A DNA stretch of 36,412 nucleotides, from contig DATAED010000205.1 of assembly GCA_036258195.1 (NCBI GenBank), positions 1 through 36,412 of the forward strand, read 5' to 3'. The notes below the pieces were generated by a model. It made no database searches. It was not told the origin of the DNA and saw only the letters and a program-made list of their open reading frames with translations. This document shows positions 1 through 6,596 of the stretch, one piece after another. The DNA comes from JAKAIY01 sp036258195. Its GTDB lineage: Bacteria > Chloroflexota > Ktedonobacteria > Ktedonobacterales > JADMIN01. The position numbers and the translations under genes are program-made. How positions within the stretch are numbered: the stretch's first letter is position 1; each line of letters opens with the position of its first letter.

Positions 1-690
1 GGAGTCGGCGTGGAGGGTGATACTTCTATTGGAATCGGCGTGGTCGGCTTTGCGACTGCCCTGGGCGGCTGGGGCGTCATGGGCGTCTCACAAAACAGCG
101 TCGACATCGCCGCCGCCGGCCAGGGGCTCATGTTTCAAAACCTGCAGGGCAGTCCTGGCATTCCCGCCGGAACCTTCGCTGGTGGAATCTCGATCCGCGA
201 CTCCAACGGCGATCTGTGGCTCTGCGTGTCTGGTGACGGAACGACGAACGGAACCTGGGTCAAGGTCGCGCACCTGGCGCCGGGCGCGACCGCTGGCGGC
301 GCGATCACCTACCTCAGCAAGCCCCTGCGCCTGCTCGATACCCGCCCCGGCCAGCCCGCCGTCAACCACCCCGGCTCGCCCTATCTGGCGGGCAGCACCC
401 ACACCATTACCGTCTCCGGCGCCAGCAATGGCACAGTCACCGTACCTGCCGGGTGCGTCGGCGCGATTGGCAACCTGACCGTGATCGGCCTCTCAGGCGG
501 CGGCAACTATGTGGAGCTCGTGCCTGCGGGCGTAGGCTTCCAGGGCACCTCCAACCTGAACTTCGCGGCGGGGCAGCTCGTCGCCAACTCGTACAACGTC
601 GGGCTGAATGGCAGCGGCGCGCTCGACATCATCCTGGGCAGTGGCGGCAATGCCGATGTGATCCTTGACCTGTACGCCATCATCGCCTGA
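1..690 (+). CDS. Glycine-rich surface protein, C-terminal part (5' end outside window)
   Basis: The frame is open from the first base (GVGVEGDT...), so the true start lies upstream and only about the last 229 residues are present. The N-terminal part is glycine/valine-rich, like the GVxG repeats of long bacterial fibre or surface proteins. The last ~125 residues contain RLLDTRPGQ, then a VPAGCVGAIGNLTV segment, SNLNFAAGQLVANSYNV and a final ADVILDLYAIIA. That order (LLDTR, VPAG..A...N.T, S.LN...GQ..AN, ADVI.D) matches a C-terminal beta-rich domain known from secreted or surface proteins of Actinobacteria and Chloroflexota. A cell-surface location is inferred. The substrate or partner is unknown. 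Confidence 0.7.
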   Translation, partial: GVGVEGDTSIGIGVVGFATALGGWGVMGVSQNSVDIAAAGQGLMFQNLQGSPGIPAGTFAGGISIRDSNGDLWLCVSGDGTTNGTWVKVAHLAPGATAGGAITYLSKPLRLLDTRPGQPAVNHPGSPYLAGSTHTITVSGASNGTVTVPAGCVGAIGNLTVIGLSGGGNYVELVPAGVGFQGTSNLNFAAGQLVANSYNVGLNGSGALDIILGSGGNADVILDLYAIIA

Positions 691-734
691 GCAACCGCAT
701 CATGAACCCATCTCGAACGACGGAGGCGCACAGT

Positions 735-971
735 ATGGCCGATGACAACCAGACGTTGAACGCGCCTGAGGCTTCCGGGGCCACGCAGGCACCGAGACCC
801 TTCAAGCGCCCACATGTGGCGCACAGCGATGTGGCTGCGGGCGCCAAGCCCTTCAACCCGCGCAAGATGAAGCGGGAGGTCGCCAAGATCGACCTCGCGG
901 CTGGCCACAAGCCAGTCGATCCGCGCCATCACCGACCCGTCATCCATAGCGACAAGCCTGCCGAGAAGTGA
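735..971 (+). CDS. Small hydrophilic repeat protein, unknown function
   Basis: This 78-aa protein is rich in Lys, Arg, His, Pro and Ala, with no membrane segment or signal peptide. The ATG at 735 is chosen over the in-frame ATG at 702 because GGAGG (722-726) lies 8 bases before it. The protein has a loose internal repeat: HSDVAAGAKPFNPRK, then KIDLAAGHKPVDPRHH, then HSDKPAEK. It starts 44 bases after the surface-protein stop, so the two may be co-transcribed. I do not recognise a family; the composition suggests intrinsic disorder. No function is assigned. Confidence 0.6.
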   Translation: MADDNQTLNAPEASGATQAPRPFKRPHVAHSDVAAGAKPFNPRKMKREVAKIDLAAGHKPVDPRHHRPVIHSDKPAEK

Positions 972-979
972 CCGTGACT

Positions 980-1026
980 CGCGCCACTCATCCCGCGCCC
1001 CCACACGGCGCGAGATGAGTGGCGCG
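980..1026. terminator. Long perfect-type hairpin, bidirectional terminator candidate
   Basis: A 20-bp stem (980-999 with 1007-1026) has one C/A mismatch and a 7-base loop. It lies between the plus-strand small gene ending at 971 and the minus-strand tmk ending at 1043, so it could stop transcription from both sides. There is no T-tract on either side. Confidence 0.65.
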
Positions 1027-1042
1027 GTCGCGTCCTGTCGCT

Positions 1043-1735
1043 CTATGGCAGCCCCAGCCGCGGCGCCACCGTCGCCCAGACCTGCTCGGCCAGCGCGCCC
1101 ATGCTGGCCCGCGCGTCCAGCGTCACCCAGCGCGGCAGCTCGGCGGCGGCCAGCGCCAGATAGCCCGCGCGCACCCGCTCGCGGAAGTCGCGCTGCTCCA
1201 GGTCGAGACGGTTGATCTCCTCGCCGTCCTCGTGGCCTGCGCGCTTGCGGCGTTGGCCCTCATCCACAGGCAGATCGAGCAGCAGGGTCAGCTCAGGGGC
1301 CAGGCCACCGGTCGCCATCGCTTGCAGCGCGCGCAGCATGTCCAGATCGTAGCCGCGTCCTGCCCCCTGATACGCCAGCGTGGCATCGGCGTAGCGGTCG
1401 GAGATGACCACCAGCCCCGTCGCCAGCCACTCGCGAATGCGCGCGACGTGCTGGGCGCGGTCAGCCGAGAGCAGCAGCGCCTCGGTCAGCGGCAGCATCT
1501 CCTCGGCAGGCGCATCGCCTGGCGCCAGCCCGGCCCGCGCCAGCGCCTCCAGCGTCGCCTGGGGATGCAGCAGCGCGGCGCGCAGCACCCCGCCGAGCGC
1601 TGTGCCGCCCGGCTCGCGGGTCAGCTGCGTCTCGCGCCCCGCCGCGCGCAGCCGCTCGGCCAGCAGCCGCGCCTGCGTGGATTTGCCTGAGCCGTCTGGC
1701 CCCTCCAGCGAGATGAAATAGCCCTCTGCTCTCAT
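1043..1735 (-). CDS. tmk: Thymidylate kinase
   Basis: This 230-aa protein should phosphorylate dTMP to dTDP with ATP in the cytoplasm. The P-loop GPDGSGKST is at residues ~12-20, followed by the dTMP-binding TREPGGT segment, the SDRYADATLAYQGAGRG motif, and DLPVDEGQRRKR in the lid region. Length is slightly above the usual 205-220. The ATG at 1735 lies 15 bases downstream of the thyX stop on the same strand, so thyX and tmk probably form one operon performing consecutive steps of dTTP synthesis. Identification is secure. Confidence 0.96.
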   Translation of the reverse strand: MRAEGYFISLEGPDGSGKSTQARLLAERLRAAGRETQLTREPGGTALGGVLRAALLHPQATLEALARAGLAPGDAPAEEMLPLTEALLLSADRAQHVARIREWLATGLVVISDRYADATLAYQGAGRGYDLDMLRALQAMATGGLAPELTLLLDLPVDEGQRRKRAGHEDGEEINRLDLEQRDFRERVRAGYLALAAAELPRWVTLDARASMGALAEQVWATVAPRLGLP

Positions 1736-1750
1736 GCGCCGCAGCCCCGC

Positions 1751-2536
1751 TCAGACCTTGTAGGCGCCCACCCGCGTCCCCTCGGAGCCATCGGGCAGCG
1801 TGATGATCTCGATGTCGCCGAAGAGGTTGGGCGCCTCCTCGCGCATGATGCGCGCCAGCTTCACGGCGAAGCGGCGAATCTCTGGCTCGGCGCCCTCACC
1901 ACCACGCAACGTGATGATCCAGCGCAGCGCGCGCGCATTGGCGGAGAACATCAGCTTGGTCTCAGTGGCGTTGGGCAGTACACTGCGCGCCGCCTCGCGC
2001 GCCATCTTCATGCGCGCCGTGCGCCCCAGATCGGGATGCTCCGCCTGCACCTTGGCGGCCAGCTTCTCCACCAGCTCCTTGTACGACTCGTGCATCTGCT
2101 CGATGGCGGCTTGCCAGGTCGCGTGCAAATCCGGGTCGCGGGCGATGATGCCCGGCTCGACGAAGTCGGCGGTGGATTCATCGACATAGCGCTGGGAGAG
2201 CTGGGAAATTCCCGTGCCGGCGCGATGTCGCACCAGCTCATGCGTGAAGCTGCGCGAGACGCCGGTGATGAGCAGATCCCAGACGGCATGCTCCAGCACC
2301 GAGCCGTGCCCCTGCCCCACCAGGTTGCCGATATAGGAGGCGTTGGTCTTGCGGAACTGCTTCGAGCCCAGCGACATGTAGCAGACTCGGCCCGCCAGCT
2401 CCACGATCAGCTCGGAGCCGCGCTCGGAGTCCGTCTCCCACTCCGTCTCGTGGTCAGCCAGGAAGCGCTGCACCGCCTCCTGATCGATCGTCTGGCGACC
2501 GACGATATATATCTCAGGCTCGGTGATGATCCGCAT
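1751..2536 (-). CDS. thyX: FAD-dependent thymidylate synthase ThyX
   Basis: Flavin-dependent thymidylate synthase makes dTMP from dUMP using methylene-tetrahydrofolate and NAD(P)H. The signature is RHRAGTGISQLSQRY at residues ~103-117. GHGSVLEHAVWDLLITGVSR precedes it and ARSVLPNATETKLMFSANARALRW follows, both typical of ThyX. The canonical motif is RHRx7S; here eight residues separate RHR from the final Ser. The frame is open to a TTG at 2542, but the ATG at 2536 is preferred because GGGAG lies 10 bases upstream, against 4 for the TTG. The 261-aa length fits the family. tmk follows directly. No thyA is present in this window. Confidence 0.95.
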   Translation of the reverse strand: MRIITEPEIYIVGRQTIDQEAVQRFLADHETEWETDSERGSELIVELAGRVCYMSLGSKQFRKTNASYIGNLVGQGHGSVLEHAVWDLLITGVSRSFTHELVRHRAGTGISQLSQRYVDESTADFVEPGIIARDPDLHATWQAAIEQMHESYKELVEKLAAKVQAEHPDLGRTARMKMAREAARSVLPNATETKLMFSANARALRWIITLRGGEGAEPEIRRFAVKLARIMREEAPNLFGDIEIITLPDGSEGTRVGAYKV

Positions 2537-2711
2537 GCGCAAGCGTCTCCCTTCCGGCTGCTCGTCACGCTGGCGGGCAGGCTACCGTATCGTACCATCC
2601 AGCGCCGTGAGACGCTAGCTGGCGCGGAAGGGAGACGCCATCACTGCTGCGCGCGCGCGATGGGCCGCAGCCCTGAATCATTCACAGCTCGCGCGGAGTC
2701 GTGGGCGGCGG

Positions 2712-3002
2712 TTACGGCTGGTTTGGATCGTTGGCCGGGGTAGCTGGCCCCAGGTCGATCACATCGACGCCGCGCGTTTCGGTGTTGTGCGAATGGTCAA
2801 CTACATCTCGCCCGTGGCTCTCGATGTTGGGCTGCTCGGCGTCGGTCAGCACGTCGCGCCCGCGTGTCACGCCCTCGCGGGTGATATCCTTGACCTCGCG
2901 GCCACGTGTCTCGGCCTCATCAGATTCGTGCGCATTCTCGACTAACGGCTCATCGCCCGTCGTGTCGAATGTGCGCAGTTCGTCTTCGCCATCCTTCTGC
3001 AT
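2712..3002 (-). CDS. Small TRGRDV-repeat acidic protein, unknown function
   Basis: From the ATG at 3002 this is a 96-aa acidic, hydrophilic protein. It contains four copies of a short unit: ETRGREVKDI, VTRGRDVLTD, ESHGRDVVDH and ETRGVDVIDL. AAGGA lies about 11 bases before this ATG. The frame stays open upstream to a GTG at 3137, which would add 45 residues but has no visible ribosome site. The gene lies downstream of rsmE on the same strand. There is no signal peptide, membrane segment or recognised domain. The regular Arg-Gly-Arg-Asp-hydrophobic unit suggests a repetitive binding or structural role, which is only a guess. Confidence 0.5.
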   Translation of the reverse strand: MQKDGEDELRTFDTTGDEPLVENAHESDEAETRGREVKDITREGVTRGRDVLTDAEQPNIESHGRDVVDHSHNTETRGVDVIDLGPATPANDPNQP

Positions 3003-3146
3003 GGTCTGCCTGATCCTTTCTGCGCGGCGCCGGTGGCTCTGTGTCGGCGGATCAAGTGAGCCGCTAGAGTCCGACGCACTGGACAGAATCTCAGCCGCGA
3101 TTACAGCATCTTTGAGGCCACGAAGGCGGTGAATCACAGGCGCTTC

Positions 3147-3926
3147 TCAGCGAGGCGGGCCGCTGCGTAGCGCGCCCAGCGCATCCAGCGCCAGCGCGGC
3201 GGCGACGATGCCCGCCGTCTCCGCCCGCAAGATGCGCGGGCCGAGTGTCACGGGCAGCGCGCCTGCCTCACGCGCCTGCGCCACCTCGCGCGCCGAAAAG
3301 CCGCCCTCCGGCCCGATGAACAGCCACACCTCGGCGACGGTCGCGCCATCGCATCGCGCCGCCTCACGGGCTAGCGTGGCCGTCAGCGGCGCGGTGGCCT
3401 CCTCTTCCCAGGGGATGAGGCGGATGGCATCGGCGGGCGCGCTCGCCAGCGCCTCCGCCAGCGTGCGCGGCGCCTCCAGTGCGGGCAGCCACGCGCCGCC
3501 GCACTGCTCCAGCGCCTCCGCCAGAATGCGCTCGTAGCGCCGACGCTTCGCCGCGCCGAACTCCTCGGTCGCCGCCACCGCGCGCTCCGTCAGCAGCGGT
3601 TGAAAGGTCGCCACGCCCAGCTCGGTTCCCTTCTGCAGCGCCCACTCGAAGCGCGTCGCCTTCAGCAGCCCCAGGCAGAGGGTGAGACGCACGGCGGGCT
3701 GCGGCAGCCCCTCTTCGCGCGCTCCAACCCGCGCCGTCACATCACGCCGCGAGACGCGAACGATCTGCGACGGGTACTCGCCGCCCGCGCCATCCAGCAG
3801 GCGCAGCGTGTCGCCGGGGCCAAGGCGCAGCACATCGCGCGCCTGGTGGGCGAACTCATCGGGCAGCGTCAGCTCAGCGCCAGATTGCAGCGCCGCGCCG
3901 CTGAGCAGAAAACGACCCGCTGGCAT
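3147..3926 (-). CDS. rsmE: 16S rRNA (uracil-1498-N3)-methyltransferase RsmE
   Basis: RsmE methylates N3 of U1498 in 16S rRNA using SAM and has a SPOUT (knotted) fold with an N-terminal PUA-like domain. Family motifs are present: QKGTELGV, LAEALEQCGG, WLFIGPEGGFSAREV and the C-terminal LGPRILRAETAG, which forms the knot and SAM site. The longest frame starts at 3983. The ATG at 3926 (MPAGRFLLSG) is preferred because GGGAGGAAGG lies 8-16 bases upstream and it gives the usual ~259-aa length; the extra N-terminus is merely Arg-rich. Confidence 0.94.
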   Translation of the reverse strand: MPAGRFLLSGAALQSGAELTLPDEFAHQARDVLRLGPGDTLRLLDGAGGEYPSQIVRVSRRDVTARVGAREEGLPQPAVRLTLCLGLLKATRFEWALQKGTELGVATFQPLLTERAVAATEEFGAAKRRRYERILAEALEQCGGAWLPALEAPRTLAEALASAPADAIRLIPWEEEATAPLTATLAREAARCDGATVAEVWLFIGPEGGFSAREVAQAREAGALPVTLGPRILRAETAGIVAAALALDALGALRSGPPR

Positions 3927-4057
3927 CTCGCCCGCCTTCCTCCCTCGCCGACCGCGCCGCCGATCCACGGCCGCTGCGCGCAAGAGTCAGTCTAACGCAG
4001 TTGTAGCCCCCATGCCACATGCCGCGCGCCTCCGCTTCCGAATCCGCTTCTGAGTCC

Positions 4058-4131
4058 GCGCAGGCGGCAGGCGGAGCCGAGCTTCGCGGCGGCCCGCAAG
4101 CCGCCTCCCAGGCGCGATTTCAACCGCCAGC
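4058..4131. repeat. Truncated copy of a dispersed hairpin element
   Basis: Positions 4083-4131 are closely similar to 8953-9002, including the GGCGGC/GCCGCC hairpin (4088-4105) and the whole right terminal arm (4108-4131). The left terminal arm seen at 8861-8884 is absent upstream, so this copy is 5'-truncated or rearranged. It lies in the 264-base gap between the divergent rsmE and acuI genes. Confidence 0.6.
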
Positions 4132-4248
4132 CATATCAGCTGAGATTGCCGCGCCACGCCGCCATGTCATACCCTGCCAGCAGCGAACGCGCAGACGCGA
4201 GCGGCAAAGCGGCGACGACGCAAGCAGCGATGGAGGCAAGATAATCCA

Positions 4249-5241
4249 ATGGCGGATACGTTCAAGGCGCTCATCCTGAACGAGCGCGATGGTCAGGTGA
4301 CTGCGGAGATCGAGCAGATCGGGCGTGAGCGGCTTCCCGAGGGCGACGTGCTGGTGCGCGTGGCCTACTCCGGCCTCAACTACAAGGATGGCCTGGCGCT
4401 GACAGGAAAAAACAAGGTCGTGCGCTTCTATCCAATGGTGCCGGGTATCGACTTCGCTGGCACGGTCGAGGAGTCATCATCGCCACAGTTCAAGCCTGGC
4501 GATCAGGTCGTGCTGACGGGCTGGGGCGTGGGCGAGCGACACTGGGGCGGCTATGCGCAGTACGCGCGCGTCAAGGGTGACTGGCTCGTGCCGCTGCATG
4601 CCGACATCGACCTCAAGCAGGCGATGGCGATTGGCACGGCGGGCGTCACCGCCATGCTGTCCATCATCACGCTGGAGGAGCACGGCATGAAGCCAGATGG
4701 CCACGAGGCGCTGGTGACGGGCGCGTCTGGCGGGGTTGGCAGCATGGCGGTGGCGATGCTGGCGCGGCTGGGCTATCAGGTGGTCGCCGAGACCGGCAAG
4801 CCCGAGATGGCCGACTACCTCAAATCGCTTGGCGCGCACGAGATCCTCGACCGCGCGGCGCTGGCGCCCAGCGGCGGCCCGCTCGGCTCGGCGCGCTGGG
4901 CTGGCGCAGTCGATACCGTCGGCGGCGAGATGCTGGCGGGCGCGCTGCGCACCCTGGCGTATGGAGCAAGTGTGGCGGCGTGTGGCAACGCAGGCGGCTT
5001 CGAGGTCAACACCACTGTGCTGCCCTTCATCCTGCGCGGGAACAATGTGCTGGGCATCGACTCGCTGCCCGTGCCGCAGGCGCGGCGCATCGCCATCTGG
5101 AACCGCATCGCCACCGATCTCCCCAAGAGCGCCATCGAGCGCACGATGGAGGTCATCGCGCTGGAGCAGGCGCGGGCAAGGGCTGAGGACATCCTGGCGG
5201 CGCGCACCACCGGCCACCTCGTCGTAGACGTGAACGCCTGA
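4249..5241 (+). CDS. acuI: YhdH/AcuI-family NADPH-dependent acrylyl-CoA reductase-like protein
   Basis: This 330-aa zinc-independent medium-chain dehydrogenase/reductase matches the YhdH/YhfP/AcuI subfamily, whose characterised members reduce acryloyl-CoA to propionyl-CoA with NADPH. Visible marks are SGLNYKDGLALTGKNKV (residues 41-57), MVPGIDFAGTV, the RHWGGYAQYARV segment, and the Rossmann motif VTGASGGVGS (156-165). GGNAGG and LPFILRGNNVLGIDS near the end are also typical. GGAGG (4232-4236) lies 12 bases before the ATG. It is monocistronic and convergent with prmA. The family is clear; the exact substrate is inferred and quinone reduction is possible. Confidence 0.85.
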   Translation: MADTFKALILNERDGQVTAEIEQIGRERLPEGDVLVRVAYSGLNYKDGLALTGKNKVVRFYPMVPGIDFAGTVEESSSPQFKPGDQVVLTGWGVGERHWGGYAQYARVKGDWLVPLHADIDLKQAMAIGTAGVTAMLSIITLEEHGMKPDGHEALVTGASGGVGSMAVAMLARLGYQVVAETGKPEMADYLKSLGAHEILDRAALAPSGGPLGSARWAGAVDTVGGEMLAGALRTLAYGASVAACGNAGGFEVNTTVLPFILRGNNVLGIDSLPVPQARRIAIWNRIATDLPKSAIERTMEVIALEQARARAEDILAARTTGHLVVDVNA

Positions 5242-5254
5242 CCTCTCCCCCTGA

Positions 5255-5368
5255 CCCCCTCCCCTTCAGGGAGGGGGAACCCATGGCAAGATGATTCGCG
5301 CGTGGCGAGCGGAACGGCGCTGCCAGGCGCCTTGCCTCTGGCTCCCCCTCTCCCCGTGGGAGAGGGGG
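5255..5368. terminator. Two C-rich/G-rich hairpins between convergent acuI and prmA
   Basis: Hairpin one pairs CCCCCTCCC (5255-5263) with GGGAGGGGG (5269-5277). Hairpin two pairs CCCCCTCTCCC (5344-5354) with GGGAGAGGGGG (5358-5368) around a 3-base loop. Both stems are perfect. They fill the space between two convergent genes, as expected of bidirectional terminators, but neither has a T-tract. A closely related hairpin is at 20466-20496. Confidence 0.55.
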
Positions 5369-5387
5369 CTGGGGGGGTGAGGTTGTC

Positions 5388-6350
5388 CTATGCGCGCCGA
5401 CCGATCAGCGTTACCCAGTCGTTCTCCACGATCTCGCGCACATCGCGCAGGCCCGCGGCGACCAGCGCGCCGACCGCCTCGTCGCGCCGCTCCTCGATGA
5501 TGCCGCTGGCGATCAGCGCGCCACCGGGGCGGGTCGCTCGCAGCAGCGCAGGCGCAAGCTGGGCGATGACCCGCGCGATGATATTGGCCAGCACGAGGTC
5601 GAATGTCCCAATCTCAGCGCCCAGGAACGCGATCCCCGGCGGCAGCGGGAAGTATGGCTCACCGTCAGCGCCCTCCAGCGTAGCGACACGCGCATCCACA
5701 CGGTCGGCCAGCCCGTTCAGCCGCGCGTTCTCGATGGTGGCCTCTACCGCGACGCCGCTCACATCCACCGCCAGCGCGTGCGCCGCGCCCAGCTTCAGCG
5801 CCGCCAGCGAGAGGATGCCGGAGCCGCAGCCGACATCCAGCACGCGATCGCCAGGACGGGTCGCCTCCTCGACCAGCCGCACGCAGTTGCGCGTGGTGGG
5901 ATGCAGTCCTGTGCCAAACGCCATCCCTGGATCAAGCTCGATCACGACCTGATCGGCGGTCGGCGTGTACTCGCGCCACGACGGACGAATCACCACGCGC
6001 TCGCCCAGCTGCAGCGGATGGTAGTGCTCTTTCCAGGCGGTGGCCCAGTCCTCCTCAGCCACGCGCTTCGACTGCAGCTCGCCAATCGCGCCAGGCGCGA
6101 TCTGCCGCAGGCGCCACAGCCCTTCCTCGATGCGCGCGCGCGTCTCCTCGGCGTCGGCGTCGTCGGGAATCCACACACGGCATGTCACGGGCGCGCCCGG
6201 GATGGGTGTGTGCGCCTGCCCGTCGTCGTGCAGGTCGAATGGCTCCTCGATGGCCACGCCGCCCTGCGTGTAGCGGCTGATGACCTCAGTGATCGATTCT
6301 ATCGTGTCAGGTTCGGCGGTGACGCTCAATTCAAGCCAGTACGCGGGCAT
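5388..6350 (-). CDS. prmA: Ribosomal protein L11 methyltransferase PrmA
   Basis: PrmA methylates ribosomal protein L11 with SAM. The 320-aa product has the small N-terminal substrate-recognition domain (~1-60, MPAYWLELSV...), then DWATAWKEHYHPLQLGERVV, and the diagnostic ELDPGMAFGTGLHPTT. The SAM-binding motif I is VLDVGCGSGILSLAALKLGA, and the catalytic-domain segment is LVLANIIARVI. GGAG lies about 10 bases before the ATG at 6350. The length is a little above the usual ~295-310. Confidence 0.93.
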   Translation of the reverse strand: MPAYWLELSVTAEPDTIESITEVISRYTQGGVAIEEPFDLHDDGQAHTPIPGAPVTCRVWIPDDADAEETRARIEEGLWRLRQIAPGAIGELQSKRVAEEDWATAWKEHYHPLQLGERVVIRPSWREYTPTADQVVIELDPGMAFGTGLHPTTRNCVRLVEEATRPGDRVLDVGCGSGILSLAALKLGAAHALAVDVSGVAVEATIENARLNGLADRVDARVATLEGADGEPYFPLPPGIAFLGAEIGTFDLVLANIIARVIAQLAPALLRATRPGGALIASGIIEERRDEAVGALVAAGLRDVREIVENDWVTLIGRRA

Positions 6351-6478
6351 CGTGCGCTCTCCGGATAGTTACGCTCTCACAGCCCTGCGCGCATGCAGAG
6401 CCGACACAGTTTCGCCCACGCAGGCTGCAGCCGTCAAACCGCGCTGACCGGGCGCCTGCGCATTCGCTGCTCTCGCCT

Positions 6479-6508
6479 TTGACGCGCCCACGCCTCGCGC
6501 CGTATTGT
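6479..6508 (+). promoter_or_regulatory. Sigma-70-type promoter for the TPR gene
   Basis: TTGACG (6479-6484), an 18-base spacer, and TATTGT (6503-6508) lie about 88 bases before the TPR-protein start. The gene's ribosome site is AAGGGA just before the ATG at 6597. Confidence 0.5.
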
Positions 6509-6596
6509 GCTGAGTGGAGAACGTGCGAGACGTGAGGCCGCGCGAGACCACCGATGATCGGCGCGCGCAGCGACGAAGCGACGAAGGGATACGAAC

